NCBI RefSeq assembly: GCF_020907985.1
Contig: NZ_JAJJPA010000042.1
Location: 1-58,978 of the forward strand
DNA from: Kitasatospora humi
GTDB lineage: Bacteria; Actinomycetota; Actinomycetes; Streptomycetales; Streptomycetaceae
DNA length: 58,978 nt
Direction: 5' to 3'
The notes under the pieces are model-generated. The model searched no databases and was not told the DNA's origin. It saw nothing but the letters and a program-made list of their open reading frames with translations. The position numbers were made by a program, and so were the translations under genes. Shown piece by piece: positions 52,473 through 58,978 of this stretch (the first letter of the stretch is position 1; the number at the start of each line of letters is the position of its first letter).

Positions 52473-53522
52473 TCAGCCGCTGCTGACGGGCGCGGAAACT
52501 GAGGCTCGGAAGCCGGCAAGCGGCGGGTCGTGCGGGTGCGACCACCGCTTGGCGATGACGGAGCAGACGAGCAACTGCGTCTGGTGGAAGAGCATGACCG
52601 GGACGACGATCGCGCCTGCGCTCGCGCCGAACAGGACCGCTGCCATGGGCATCCCGTTGACGAGGCTCTTCTTCGAGCCGGCGAAGACCAGGGCGATCCG
52701 GTCGGCGCGGTCGAAGGTGGGCATGTTGCCGAGTGTGGTGGCGATGGTGAGCAGGACGGTGGCCAGGAGGACGGCGTCAACGGCGAGCAGGGCCAGCAGG
52801 TGGGCGAGGGTGAGGGATTGCCACAGGCCGTTCGCGGTGCTGTGGCTGAAGGCGGTGTAGACGACGAGCAGGATCGACCCCCGGTCGATATGGCGCAGTT
52901 GCCGCCGGTGGCGGGCGAGGGCGGGACCGATCCAGCGGTTGACGGCCTGTCCGGCGGCGAACGGCAGCAGGATCTGGGTGGCCAGCGCGGCCAGGCGCGT
53001 GGTGTCCAAGTGCACGGCCGTACCCAGCACGGTCGCGGCCAGCAGCGGGGTGAGGAGCATGCCCAGCAGGCTGGAGCAGGTGCCGGCGCACACGGCTGCG
53101 GGCACGTTACCGCGGGCGATCGAGGTGAAGGCGATCGAGGATTGGATGGTGGAGGGCAGCAGGCACAGGAAGAGGACGCCGGTGGCCAGGCGCGGTCCGA
53201 CCAGTGCGGGCAGGATCGGGTAGATGAGCAGCCCGAGGAGCGGGAAGAGCACGAAGGTGCTGGCGGCGATGGCGAGTTGCAGGCGCCAGTGGCGCAGGCC
53301 CGCGATCATCTCCTGCGCGGACAGGCGTGCGCCGTAGAGGAAGAACAGCAGCCCGACCGCGGCGTCGGCCGCGCGGTTCACCTCCTGTTGGGCGCGGCCG
53401 GTCGCGGGCCACAGGGCTGCGAGGGCCACGCAGCCCGTGAGGGCCAGGAGATAGGGGTCGACGGCCTGCGGCAGGCGTCGGCGTGCCGGCTTGTCGGCGC
53501 CGGGAGCTGGCGGGTTGCTCAT
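52473..53522 (-). CDS. BASS-type bile acid:sodium symporter family protein (SBF-like)
   Basis: 349 aa; ATG at 53522 with GGGAG. Ten helices; FLYGARLSAQEMIAGLRHWRL, FLCLLPSTIQSSIAFTSIARGN, and VFAGSKKSLVNGMPMAAVLFG are the conserved SBF/YfeH blocks. BASS members carry organic acids or bile acids with Na+. Overlaps the CoA-transferase stop by 4 bp, so the transported acid is probably its substrate or product. Confidence 0.9.
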   Translation of the reverse strand: MSNPPAPGADKPARRRLPQAVDPYLLALTGCVALAALWPATGRAQQEVNRAADAAVGLLFFLYGARLSAQEMIAGLRHWRLQLAIAASTFVLFPLLGLLIYPILPALVGPRLATGVLFLCLLPSTIQSSIAFTSIARGNVPAAVCAGTCSSLLGMLLTPLLAATVLGTAVHLDTTRLAALATQILLPFAAGQAVNRWIGPALARHRRQLRHIDRGSILLVVYTAFSHSTANGLWQSLTLAHLLALLAVDAVLLATVLLTIATTLGNMPTFDRADRIALVFAGSKKSLVNGMPMAAVLFGASAGAIVVPVMLFHQTQLLVCSVIAKRWSHPHDPPLAGFRASVSAPVSSG

Positions 53523-54775
53523 CGGGTGGCTCCCTGCGCTTGCGTCGTGGGCACGGGTACCGCCGTCGGGGCGTGCCGGTCGAGTCGGTCGAGCCAGGCG
53601 CGGACCGGCTGGTCGTGCTGGCCCAGCGTGGGGGGTGCGGTGTGCTGGGTGGGGGCTTGGTGGTCGAAGTGCCAGGGTGGGCCGGGCAGGGTGATGCGGC
53701 CGAGGGTGGCGTGGTCGACTTCGACGAGCAGGCCCTGCTGGTGGGTCTGCTCCCAGCGGTAGACCTCGTCGAGGGTGCGGATTCGCCCGGCGGGAACGCC
53801 GGCCGCCGCCAGGCGTTCGAGCCAGGTGTCGGCGGGGTCCTGGGTGAGCCGCTTCTCCAGGTCGGCTTCGAGCAGGTGGCGGTTGCGCACCCGGTCGGCA
53901 TTGGTCGCGTAGTGCGGTTCGTCGGGGTCGAGGCCGGTGACGGCGGCCAGGGCGCGCCACAAGTTCTGGCTGCCGGCGGCGAGTTGGATGTCGGCGTCGG
54001 CGCAGTGGAACAGGCCGTAGGGGGCGATGGCCGGATGCTGGTTGCCGGTGGCGGCGGGGACTTGGCCGGCGACGGTCCAGCGGGTGCCCTGGAAGCTGTG
54101 GATGCCGACGAGTGCGGACAGCAGGGAGGTGCGCACGGTCTGCCCGCGCCGCGTGGCCTGGCGCTCGATGAGGGCGGCGAGGACGGCGCAGACGCCGAAG
54201 ATGCCGGCGAGCAGGTCGGCGATGGGCACGCCGGTCCTGGTCGGATCGCCGGGCTCGCCGGTCAGGCTCATCAGTCCGGCCTCGCCTTGGGCGATCTGGT
54301 CGTATCCGGGACGGTCGCCGTGCGGGCCGTCGTGGCCGAAGCCGCTGATGGAGAGCACGACCAGGGAGGGGTTGAGCTCGTGCAGCCGCTCGCTGCCGAG
54401 GCCGAGCCGGGTCAGGACGCCGGGGCGGAAGTTCTCCACCAGCACGTCTGCGCGGCGGATCAGGCGTTCGACCAACTCACGGCCCTGGTCGCTCTTGAGG
54501 TCGGCGGTGACCGACTCCTTGTTGCGGTTGCAGGACAGGAAGTAGGTGGACTCCTCAGCCGCGTCGGGGCGGGCCGGGCGGGCGAACGGCGGCCCCCAGC
54601 CGCGGGTCTCGTCGCCTCGCGGCGCCTCGACCTTGATGACCCGGGCACCCAGGTCGCCCAGCATCATCGCCGCCTGCGGGCCCGCCAGCGCGTGCGACAG
54701 GTCGAGGACGAGCAAGCCCCTCAACGGCCCGGGCTGGAGGCCGGCCTTCTCCGTGTCCGTTGCATTCGTGTCCAT
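53519..54775 (-). CDS. CaiB/BaiF-family CoA-transferase (family III)
   Basis: 418 aa; ATG at 54775 with GGGGAGACCG. GLLVLDLSHALAGPQAAMMLGDLGARVIKVE is the family start, then NRNKESVTADLKSDQGREL, LVENFRPGVLTRLGLG, and TGVPIADLLAGIFG (the nucleophilic Asp region). Moves CoA between acyl-CoA and a free carboxylic acid. Coupled to the BASS gene downstream. Acid unknown. Confidence 0.92.
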   Translation of the reverse strand: MDTNATDTEKAGLQPGPLRGLLVLDLSHALAGPQAAMMLGDLGARVIKVEAPRGDETRGWGPPFARPARPDAAEESTYFLSCNRNKESVTADLKSDQGRELVERLIRRADVLVENFRPGVLTRLGLGSERLHELNPSLVVLSISGFGHDGPHGDRPGYDQIAQGEAGLMSLTGEPGDPTRTGVPIADLLAGIFGVCAVLAALIERQATRRGQTVRTSLLSALVGIHSFQGTRWTVAGQVPAATGNQHPAIAPYGLFHCADADIQLAAGSQNLWRALAAVTGLDPDEPHYATNADRVRNRHLLEADLEKRLTQDPADTWLERLAAAGVPAGRIRTLDEVYRWEQTHQQGLLVEVDHATLGRITLPGPPWHFDHQAPTQHTAPPTLGQHDQPVRAWLDRLDRHAPTAVPVPTTQAQGATR

Positions 54776-54929
54776 CGGTCTCCCCGGTGGGTGTCAGGCC
54801 CCGGACGCCGCCGGGGGTGGACGAAGGCGTGTCCACGAACCTACGGAGCGCGCGGCGAGCGGACACTCAGCGGAGCGTAAGAGGTCGTTAACTTTCGGCT
54901 TCTGCGCCGGGACGCTGTGTAATGCGGGT

Positions 54930-55667
54930 ATGGCTCCTGCTGATCTGCTGGTGGTGGAGGACGACGCGGACATCGCCGCCGAGTTGCTCCAGGCGCTCAC
55001 CGGCCACGGTTACCGAGCGGTCGTCGCCGCGAGCGGCTCGGCCGCCCTCACCCATGTCCTCGACCACCGGCCGGACCTGGTCCTGCTCGACCTGGGGTTG
55101 CCGGACATCGACGGCGTGGCGCTGTGCCGACGCCTGCGCACCCTGCTGCCCGTGGAGAGCGTCATCGTCGTACTCACCGCCCGCACCCACGAGTTCGAGG
55201 TGGTCGTCGCCCTCGACGCCGGCGCCGACGACTACCTGACCAAGCCGTTCCGCTTCACCGAACTCCTCGCTCGCCTGCGCGCCCACCTGCGTCGACGCGA
55301 AGCCACCTCCGGGGTGCCGGTCATCCGAATCGGATCCGCCCAGATCGACACCCGCGCCCGCCGCGTGCACGTCGCGGACAGCGAAGTCGCCCTGCGCCCG
55401 AAGGAGTTCGACCTGCTGGTGGCCCTGGCCGAGCAGGCCGGAACCGTGGTCTCCCGGGAGGAGCTGATGGCACGAGTGTGGGACGAGCACTGGTTCGGCT
55501 CCACCAAGACCCTCGACGTCCACGTCTCCGCCCTGCGCCGCAAGCTCGCCGACGCCGTCCCGCACGCCGACCAGGTCATCACGACCGTGCGCGGCCGGGG
55601 CTACCGCTACGAGCTGCCGCTCCCCTCCCCCACGGCGGTGCGCATCCCGTCACCGTCCGGGTCATGA
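54930..55667 (+). CDS. OmpR/PhoB-family response regulator
   Basis: 245 aa; ATG at 54930 (no clear ribosome site; TGTAAT lies 11 bp before, so possibly leaderless). Receiver: LLVVEDDADIAAELL (acidic pair), LVLLDLGLPDIDG (phosphorylated Asp), VLTART, DYLTKPF (Lys). Winged helix: LRPKEFDLLVALAEQAGTVVSREEL, KTLDVHVSALRRKL, VRGRGYRYEL. The end overlaps the sensor kinase gene tail by 61 bp. Confidence 0.95.
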   Translation: MAPADLLVVEDDADIAAELLQALTGHGYRAVVAASGSAALTHVLDHRPDLVLLDLGLPDIDGVALCRRLRTLLPVESVIVVLTARTHEFEVVVALDAGADDYLTKPFRFTELLARLRAHLRRREATSGVPVIRIGSAQIDTRARRVHVADSEVALRPKEFDLLVALAEQAGTVVSREELMARVWDEHWFGSTKTLDVHVSALRRKLADAVPHADQVITTVRGRGYRYELPLPSPTAVRIPSPSGS

Positions 55668-57001
55668 ACGGGCAGCAGCAGGCTGAACACCGGGCGCGGC
55701 GCGGCCCGGCGCAGCACCAGCCGCCCTCCCTCGGCCTCCGCGAGTGAGCGGGCCAGCGGCAGCCCGATGCCGTGCCGGGCGCCGGGCAGCCGCCCGGTGA
55801 AGGCTGCCTCGTCGCCCGCGCGCAGGCCGGGTCCGTCATCGCCGACTTCCATCGCCACACCGGCGCCCACGTCGGCGACGGTCAGCCGGATCTCGCCGTG
55901 GCCGTGCGTGAGTGCGTTGTCCAGCAAGGTGCCGAGGATCTGTGTGATGGCCGCCTCCGAGCCCCGGACCGGGGCGAGCCCGTCCTCGCACCGCACGATC
56001 AGTCGTCGTCCGGCCTCCAGCACGGCGGCGCGGTGACGGTCCGCCACTCGCTCGGCCAGCAGCGCCGCGTCCACCGCGATGCCGCCATGGTGCGTCTCCC
56101 TCGCCAGTCGCAGCAGTTCCTCCACCGTCTCGGCGAGGTGCTCGGCACGCCGCAGCGCCGTCGCCACCGCCTCCCGCCGAACCCCTTCCGGCGCCGTCTG
56201 GGCCGCTTCAAGCCCCAGCACCAGGGCCGTCAGCGGGGTGCGCAGTTGATGTGAGACCGCGGTGGTGAACCGCCGCTCCCGCTCCAGTACCGCTCCCAGC
56301 CGTCGTGCCGTCGCCGCCAGCGCCTGCCCGGCCAGGTCCGCCTCGCGGATCCTGGTCCGGGGCGCCTGAACGGTGAAGTCGCCCTCCCCCAGGGCGCGGG
56401 CGATCCCGGTCAGCCGCTCCAGTGGGACCGCGACCCGCCGCGCCAGGTGCCAGGCCAGGACGGCCGACAGCGCGACCACCACCGTACCCAGCGAGGCGAG
56501 CAGCAGCCACGCCCGCGTCCGGCGGTCGGTCACCGAGTCCCACGGCATCCACACCCGCACGGTCACCGCGACCCGCCTGCCGCGTATGACCGGTGCCGCG
56601 ACCGCCAGGTGACCCGCTTCGATCCCCTGGTGCAACCCGCCGTCCCCGGCCCGCGCGGCGACTGGCGAGGCCGGCGGACCGTCTCCCGCGACCTGCCGGC
56701 CGACCGGCGTGTACAAGCCGACCGCGACGCCGTGCGACAGCTCCTCCAAGCCTGCCAACGCTTCTGGGCCGAGCGTCGGCCGTGAGCCCAGCTTCGCCGC
56801 CACCCAGATCGCGTCCCGCTGCAGCAGGACCACCGCACCTCGGCGGTAGACCTCCGCCATCGCCCAGGCCAACGGCACGGTGAACAGCAGGACCGCGCAC
56901 GCCGTCACCGCCACGATCGAGGACAGCACCCGTCTGCGCAGGCGGACACCGCCGCCCTTCGCCTCCGACACGCCGCCATCCTGCACCCGACGCCGTGGCA
57001 T
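55607..57001 (-). CDS. Sensor histidine kinase (partner of the response regulator)
   Basis: 464 aa; ATG at 57001 with GAGGAG. Two membrane helices (LSSIVAVTACAVLLFTVPLAWAM; TRAWLLLASLGTVVVALSAVL) enclose a sensor loop of ~130 residues, followed by HAMP, a HisKA box FTTAVSHQLRTPLTAL (phospho-His), and HATPase motifs ILGTLLDNALTH (N box), VGDDGPGL (G1), RHGIGLPLARSL (G2). Converges on the response regulator; stops overlap by 61 bp. Confidence 0.94.
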   Translation of the reverse strand: MPRRRVQDGGVSEAKGGGVRLRRRVLSSIVAVTACAVLLFTVPLAWAMAEVYRRGAVVLLQRDAIWVAAKLGSRPTLGPEALAGLEELSHGVAVGLYTPVGRQVAGDGPPASPVAARAGDGGLHQGIEAGHLAVAAPVIRGRRVAVTVRVWMPWDSVTDRRTRAWLLLASLGTVVVALSAVLAWHLARRVAVPLERLTGIARALGEGDFTVQAPRTRIREADLAGQALAATARRLGAVLERERRFTTAVSHQLRTPLTALVLGLEAAQTAPEGVRREAVATALRRAEHLAETVEELLRLARETHHGGIAVDAALLAERVADRHRAAVLEAGRRLIVRCEDGLAPVRGSEAAITQILGTLLDNALTHGHGEIRLTVADVGAGVAMEVGDDGPGLRAGDEAAFTGRLPGARHGIGLPLARSLAEAEGGRLVLRRAAPRPVFSLLLPVHDPDGDGMRTAVGEGSGSS

Positions 57002-57515
57002 GCCCACTCCTCGGCGATCCAAGCGATCGACGAACGCATGTACCAGCGGCGCTGGAACGGTGCCGGACCCAGGTGGCAACGCGGCCCGCCGCCGCCCGGG
57101 TTGTGCGGGTTACGACTGCTCGGACGGGAGCACCGGGGCACTACGGCATGTCAGTCGGCCAAGGCTCGGTAGCTGACCAGGGCTGGGCCGCCGCCACGGG
57201 AACGGCGTGCATTCGGGCGGTGGCGGTCAGGCTCCGCGCTGCCTGCTCCACCACCGCCAGAGTCGCGGCGGCGAACAGACCCGCCGGTGTTCACACGCTG
57301 ACGCCCGAGCAGACCCTTGTGGACGATCTCGACCGGGACGGCGAGTTCGTCGAGGCGTTGATCGACCGAGCCGATGGGCTCTGAACCAGGGACGCTGCTG
57401 TGCACTGCCGATAGCCCTCTATCGGGGTCGATAGACGCACAGTCATCCTCCCTGGGGATTCGGGGGCTTCCCGGAATCCCAGGGCGGCCGGACCACAGGC
57501 GCGCATGCGCCTTCA
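57002..57515. other. Stretch without a supported gene
   Basis: Short plausible blocks occur on both strands (plus: LVDDLDRDGEFVEALIDRAD near 57320-57384; minus: GLFAAATLAVVEQAARSL near 57250) but neither has a start with ribosome site or a known family. Probably debris. Confidence 0.35.
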
Positions 57516-57544
57516 GGGCGGGCAGGTGATATACCTGCCCGCCC
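57516..57544. terminator. Hairpin after the argS remnant
   Basis: A perfect 12-bp GC stem (GGGCGGGCAGGT/ACCTGCCCGCCC) with a 5-nt loop. On the minus strand it directly follows the argS-like remnant, as a terminator would. Confidence 0.7.
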
Positions 57545-57563
57545 CAAAGGTCCTCCAGAGGTA

Positions 57564-58143
57564 CAGCCGCTCGGGCGTTCCGATGCCGAGGAGGTCCATG
57601 CCCTGGCGGAGGGTCTCGCCGGTGAGCTGGCAGAGCAGCAGCCGGGTCTCCATGACCTCGCGGCTGGGGGCCTTGAGGACGGGGCAGTGCTCGTAGAAGG
57701 TGGTGTACGCCGCCGCGAGGCTGTGCAGGTAGGCGCAGAGGCGGTAGGGCTCGAAGGTCTCGGCGACGAGGTCGATGGTGGCGCTGAACTCGTCGAGGAG
57801 GGGCCGAGCGCGCGTTCGGCCGGCTCCAGGGTGAGGCCATGGTGGGCGGCCGGGGTTACGCCGTCGGGGGCCTTTCGCAGGATGACTGGATGCGGGCGTA
57901 GGCGTATCGAAGGTAGGTGCCGGTATCACCGCTGAGGGGGACCATGCGGTCGGCGTCGAAGATGTAGTCGCAGGTGCGGGAGGTCGACAGGTCGGCGTAC
58001 TTGACCGCGCCGATGCCGACCTGCTTGGCCCGGTCTTCGAGTTCCTCGCTCGCGAGTCGGGGGCTCTTCTTGGCGACGACAGTGCGGGCCCGGTCGACGG
58101 CTTCCGGAGCACTGAAGCCAGATCTCCCTTGGGTATAGGCCAA
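57564..58143 (-). pseudogene. Arginyl-tRNA synthetase, C-terminal remnant
   Basis: Starts abruptly with FSAPEAVDRARTVVAKKSP, continues VGIGAVKYADLSTSRTCDYIFDADRM and GDTGTYLRYAYARIQS, then in other frames TPAAHHGLTLEPAERAL, LLDEFSATIDLVAETFEPYRLCAYLH and LLGIGTPERL. This is the end of the catalytic domain plus the DALR anticodon-binding domain of ArgRS. The HIGH half is missing. There are two single-base losses, near 57878 and 57812. It is truncated next to the perfect inverted repeat at 58120-58152. Confidence 0.85.
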
Positions 58144-58152
58144 GGGAGATCT
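58120..58152. repeat. Perfect 13-bp inverted repeat at a deletion/insertion junction
   Basis: AGATCTCCCTTGG, seven bases, CCAAGGGAGATCT. It overlaps the truncated end of the argS remnant and lies about 110 bp before the third integrase. Could be a terminator, an integrase-related site or a junction scar. Confidence 0.75.
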
Positions 58153-58259
58153 CCAGGTCAGCCCAAAGATTTTGCGCTGGTGGTCGCACGGTGGTCGCCG
58201 TGTAGACGCAGACTGGGAGGAGGAAGAGTCCGCACGCTCGACCGTTCGAGGCGATCACC

Positions 58260-58978
58260 ATGCGCTGCTCACCAAATCCCGGCAAGGACAGAGGCCGCGT
58301 CTACCGGCGCTGCGGCTGCCGAGACGAACACCGCCGACAGCTCGGCACCACCTGCCCCCGCCTCGCCGCCGACCCGCATCACGGCACCTGGGCCTTCGCC
58401 GTCGACACCCCCTCCCCCGACGGCCACCGCCACACCATCCGCCGCGCCGGCTTCCCCAACGAACTCGACGCCCGCATCGCGTTGCAGCGCTTCAACGAGG
58501 GCCTGGCCGTCGACGTCATCACCGACCCCAGACAGCGCACCGCCGAGTACCTGAGGGACTGGCTCGCCGAGAAGGAGCTCCGCCTCAAGCCCACCACCAT
58601 GGCCCGCTACCGTGCCTATGTCGAGCAGGACCTGATCCCCGCCCTCGGCACGATCCCCCTGATCGACCTCACCCGCCAGCACCTGAGCGCCTTCGTCACC
58701 ACCCAACTGCGCCAGGGCCGCGGCAAGGTCACCGTCTACCGGATCATGGCCACCCTCTCCAGCGCCCTCAGCAGCGCCGTCTACGACGGCCGACTCGCCC
58801 ACAACCCCGCCAAGCCCCCGCTGCTCGCCCGCCCCGCCTCCGCACCCCGGCGCCTGTGGACCGAGGAGCAGACCGCCCGCTTCCTGCGCTTCACCCACGT
58901 CACGGACCCGCTCTACGCCGACCTCGCCGAGCTCATGATCGGCACCGGAATCCGCAAAGGCGAGGCGCTCGCCCTGCG
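58260..58978 (+). CDS. Tyrosine recombinase/integrase, N-terminal part (runs off the window)
   Basis: The frame is open from a stop at 58203; ATG 58260 is the likely start, although GGAGGAGGAAGAG lies 31 nt before it. N-terminal Cys-rich motif RRCGCRDEHRRQLGTTC, a SAM-like core-binding domain (EYLRDWLAEKELRLKPTTMA), then the first catalytic Arg in IGTGIRKGEALAL at the edge. Same subfamily as the integrase at 1256. Preceded by a tandem TGGTCGCACGG/TGGTCGCCGTG at 58181-58202. Probably int of a second mobile element. Confidence 0.9.
   Translation, partial: MRCSPNPGKDRGRVYRRCGCRDEHRRQLGTTCPRLAADPHHGTWAFAVDTPSPDGHRHTIRRAGFPNELDARIALQRFNEGLAVDVITDPRQRTAEYLRDWLAEKELRLKPTTMARYRAYVEQDLIPALGTIPLIDLTRQHLSAFVTTQLRQGRGKVTVYRIMATLSSALSSAVYDGRLAHNPAKPPLLARPASAPRRLWTEEQTARFLRFTHVTDPLYADLAELMIGTGIRKGEALAL

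Overview
The window reads as a very GC-rich actinobacterial chromosome, most likely from the Streptomycetaceae (Streptomyces, Kitasatospora or Streptacidiphilus). The support is strong G/C third-position bias, GGAGG-type ribosome sites with many GTG starts, an F420/DDN-type enzyme, DUF5134 and DUF3105 proteins, a SpoIIE-type phosphatase, and Streptomyces-type integrases. It looks like an accessory or stress island bounded by mobile-element integrases rather than a housekeeping segment.

Layout. (1) 1-5 kb: the C-terminal part of one tyrosine recombinase, a 3'-end fragment of a tRNA-Pro(GGG) gene that marks an attachment site, a second complete integrase, a hypothetical protein and a Beta-family protein. 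(2) 5.7-17.5 kb: a DUF2752 membrane protein, a small zinc ribbon, a frameshifted GAF/SpoIIE phosphatase, a MarR regulator, a DUF3105 protein, and a co-directional envelope, copper and disulfide cluster. That cluster holds a membrane protein, a SCO1-like lipoprotein without copper ligands, a CtaG-like protein, DUF5134, a second membrane protein, a DsbA-like thioredoxin and a VKOR. (3) 17.7-33 kb: two CLC chloride channels, an F420-type nitroreductase, a second zinc ribbon, a SulP transporter, a multicopper oxidase with a YncE-type propeller lipoprotein, an NhaP-type Na+/H+ antiporter, a universal stress protein and a beta-carbonic anhydrase. (4) 33-39 kb: OsmC, a thioredoxin remnant, a methyltransferase, TetR with a SnoaL-like protein, transposase and MarR debris, and an MFS exporter. 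(5) 38.6-52.5 kb: arsC, PAP2 and lgt in an overlapping operon, an M56 peptidase with a BlaI repressor, a second SulP, MarR, two penicillin-binding proteins, small membrane proteins, a CDF-like transporter, a ChrB-like protein, a PAP2 phosphatase and a decayed second blaI. (6) 52.5-58 kb: a BASS transporter with a CaiB CoA-transferase, and a response regulator and sensor kinase that overlap tail to tail. (7) The right edge: an arginyl-tRNA synthetase remnant, a perfect 13-bp inverted repeat and the start of a third integrase.

Two palindrome families run across gene boundaries and are the main result. A TTGCA-N3-TGCAA element, or a close variant, occurs eight to nine times, all between 6.7 and 28.9 kb. 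It sits upstream of the two paralogous zinc ribbons, DUF3105, a membrane protein, both CLC channels and several small unknown proteins, so it looks like an undescribed local regulon; the MarR at 9352-9864 is one candidate regulator. A CTACA-N3-TGTAG element, of the MecI/BlaI/CopY operator type, sits upstream of lgt-PAP2-arsC, between the class A PBP and a small membrane protein, and between a PAP2 phosphatase and a decayed blaI. It implies a BlaI/M56-controlled cell-envelope regulon.

Several genes (SpoIIE phosphatase, multicopper oxidase, universal stress protein) are each broken by one missing base in a C/G run. They may be decaying, or they may be intact genes with sequencing errors.
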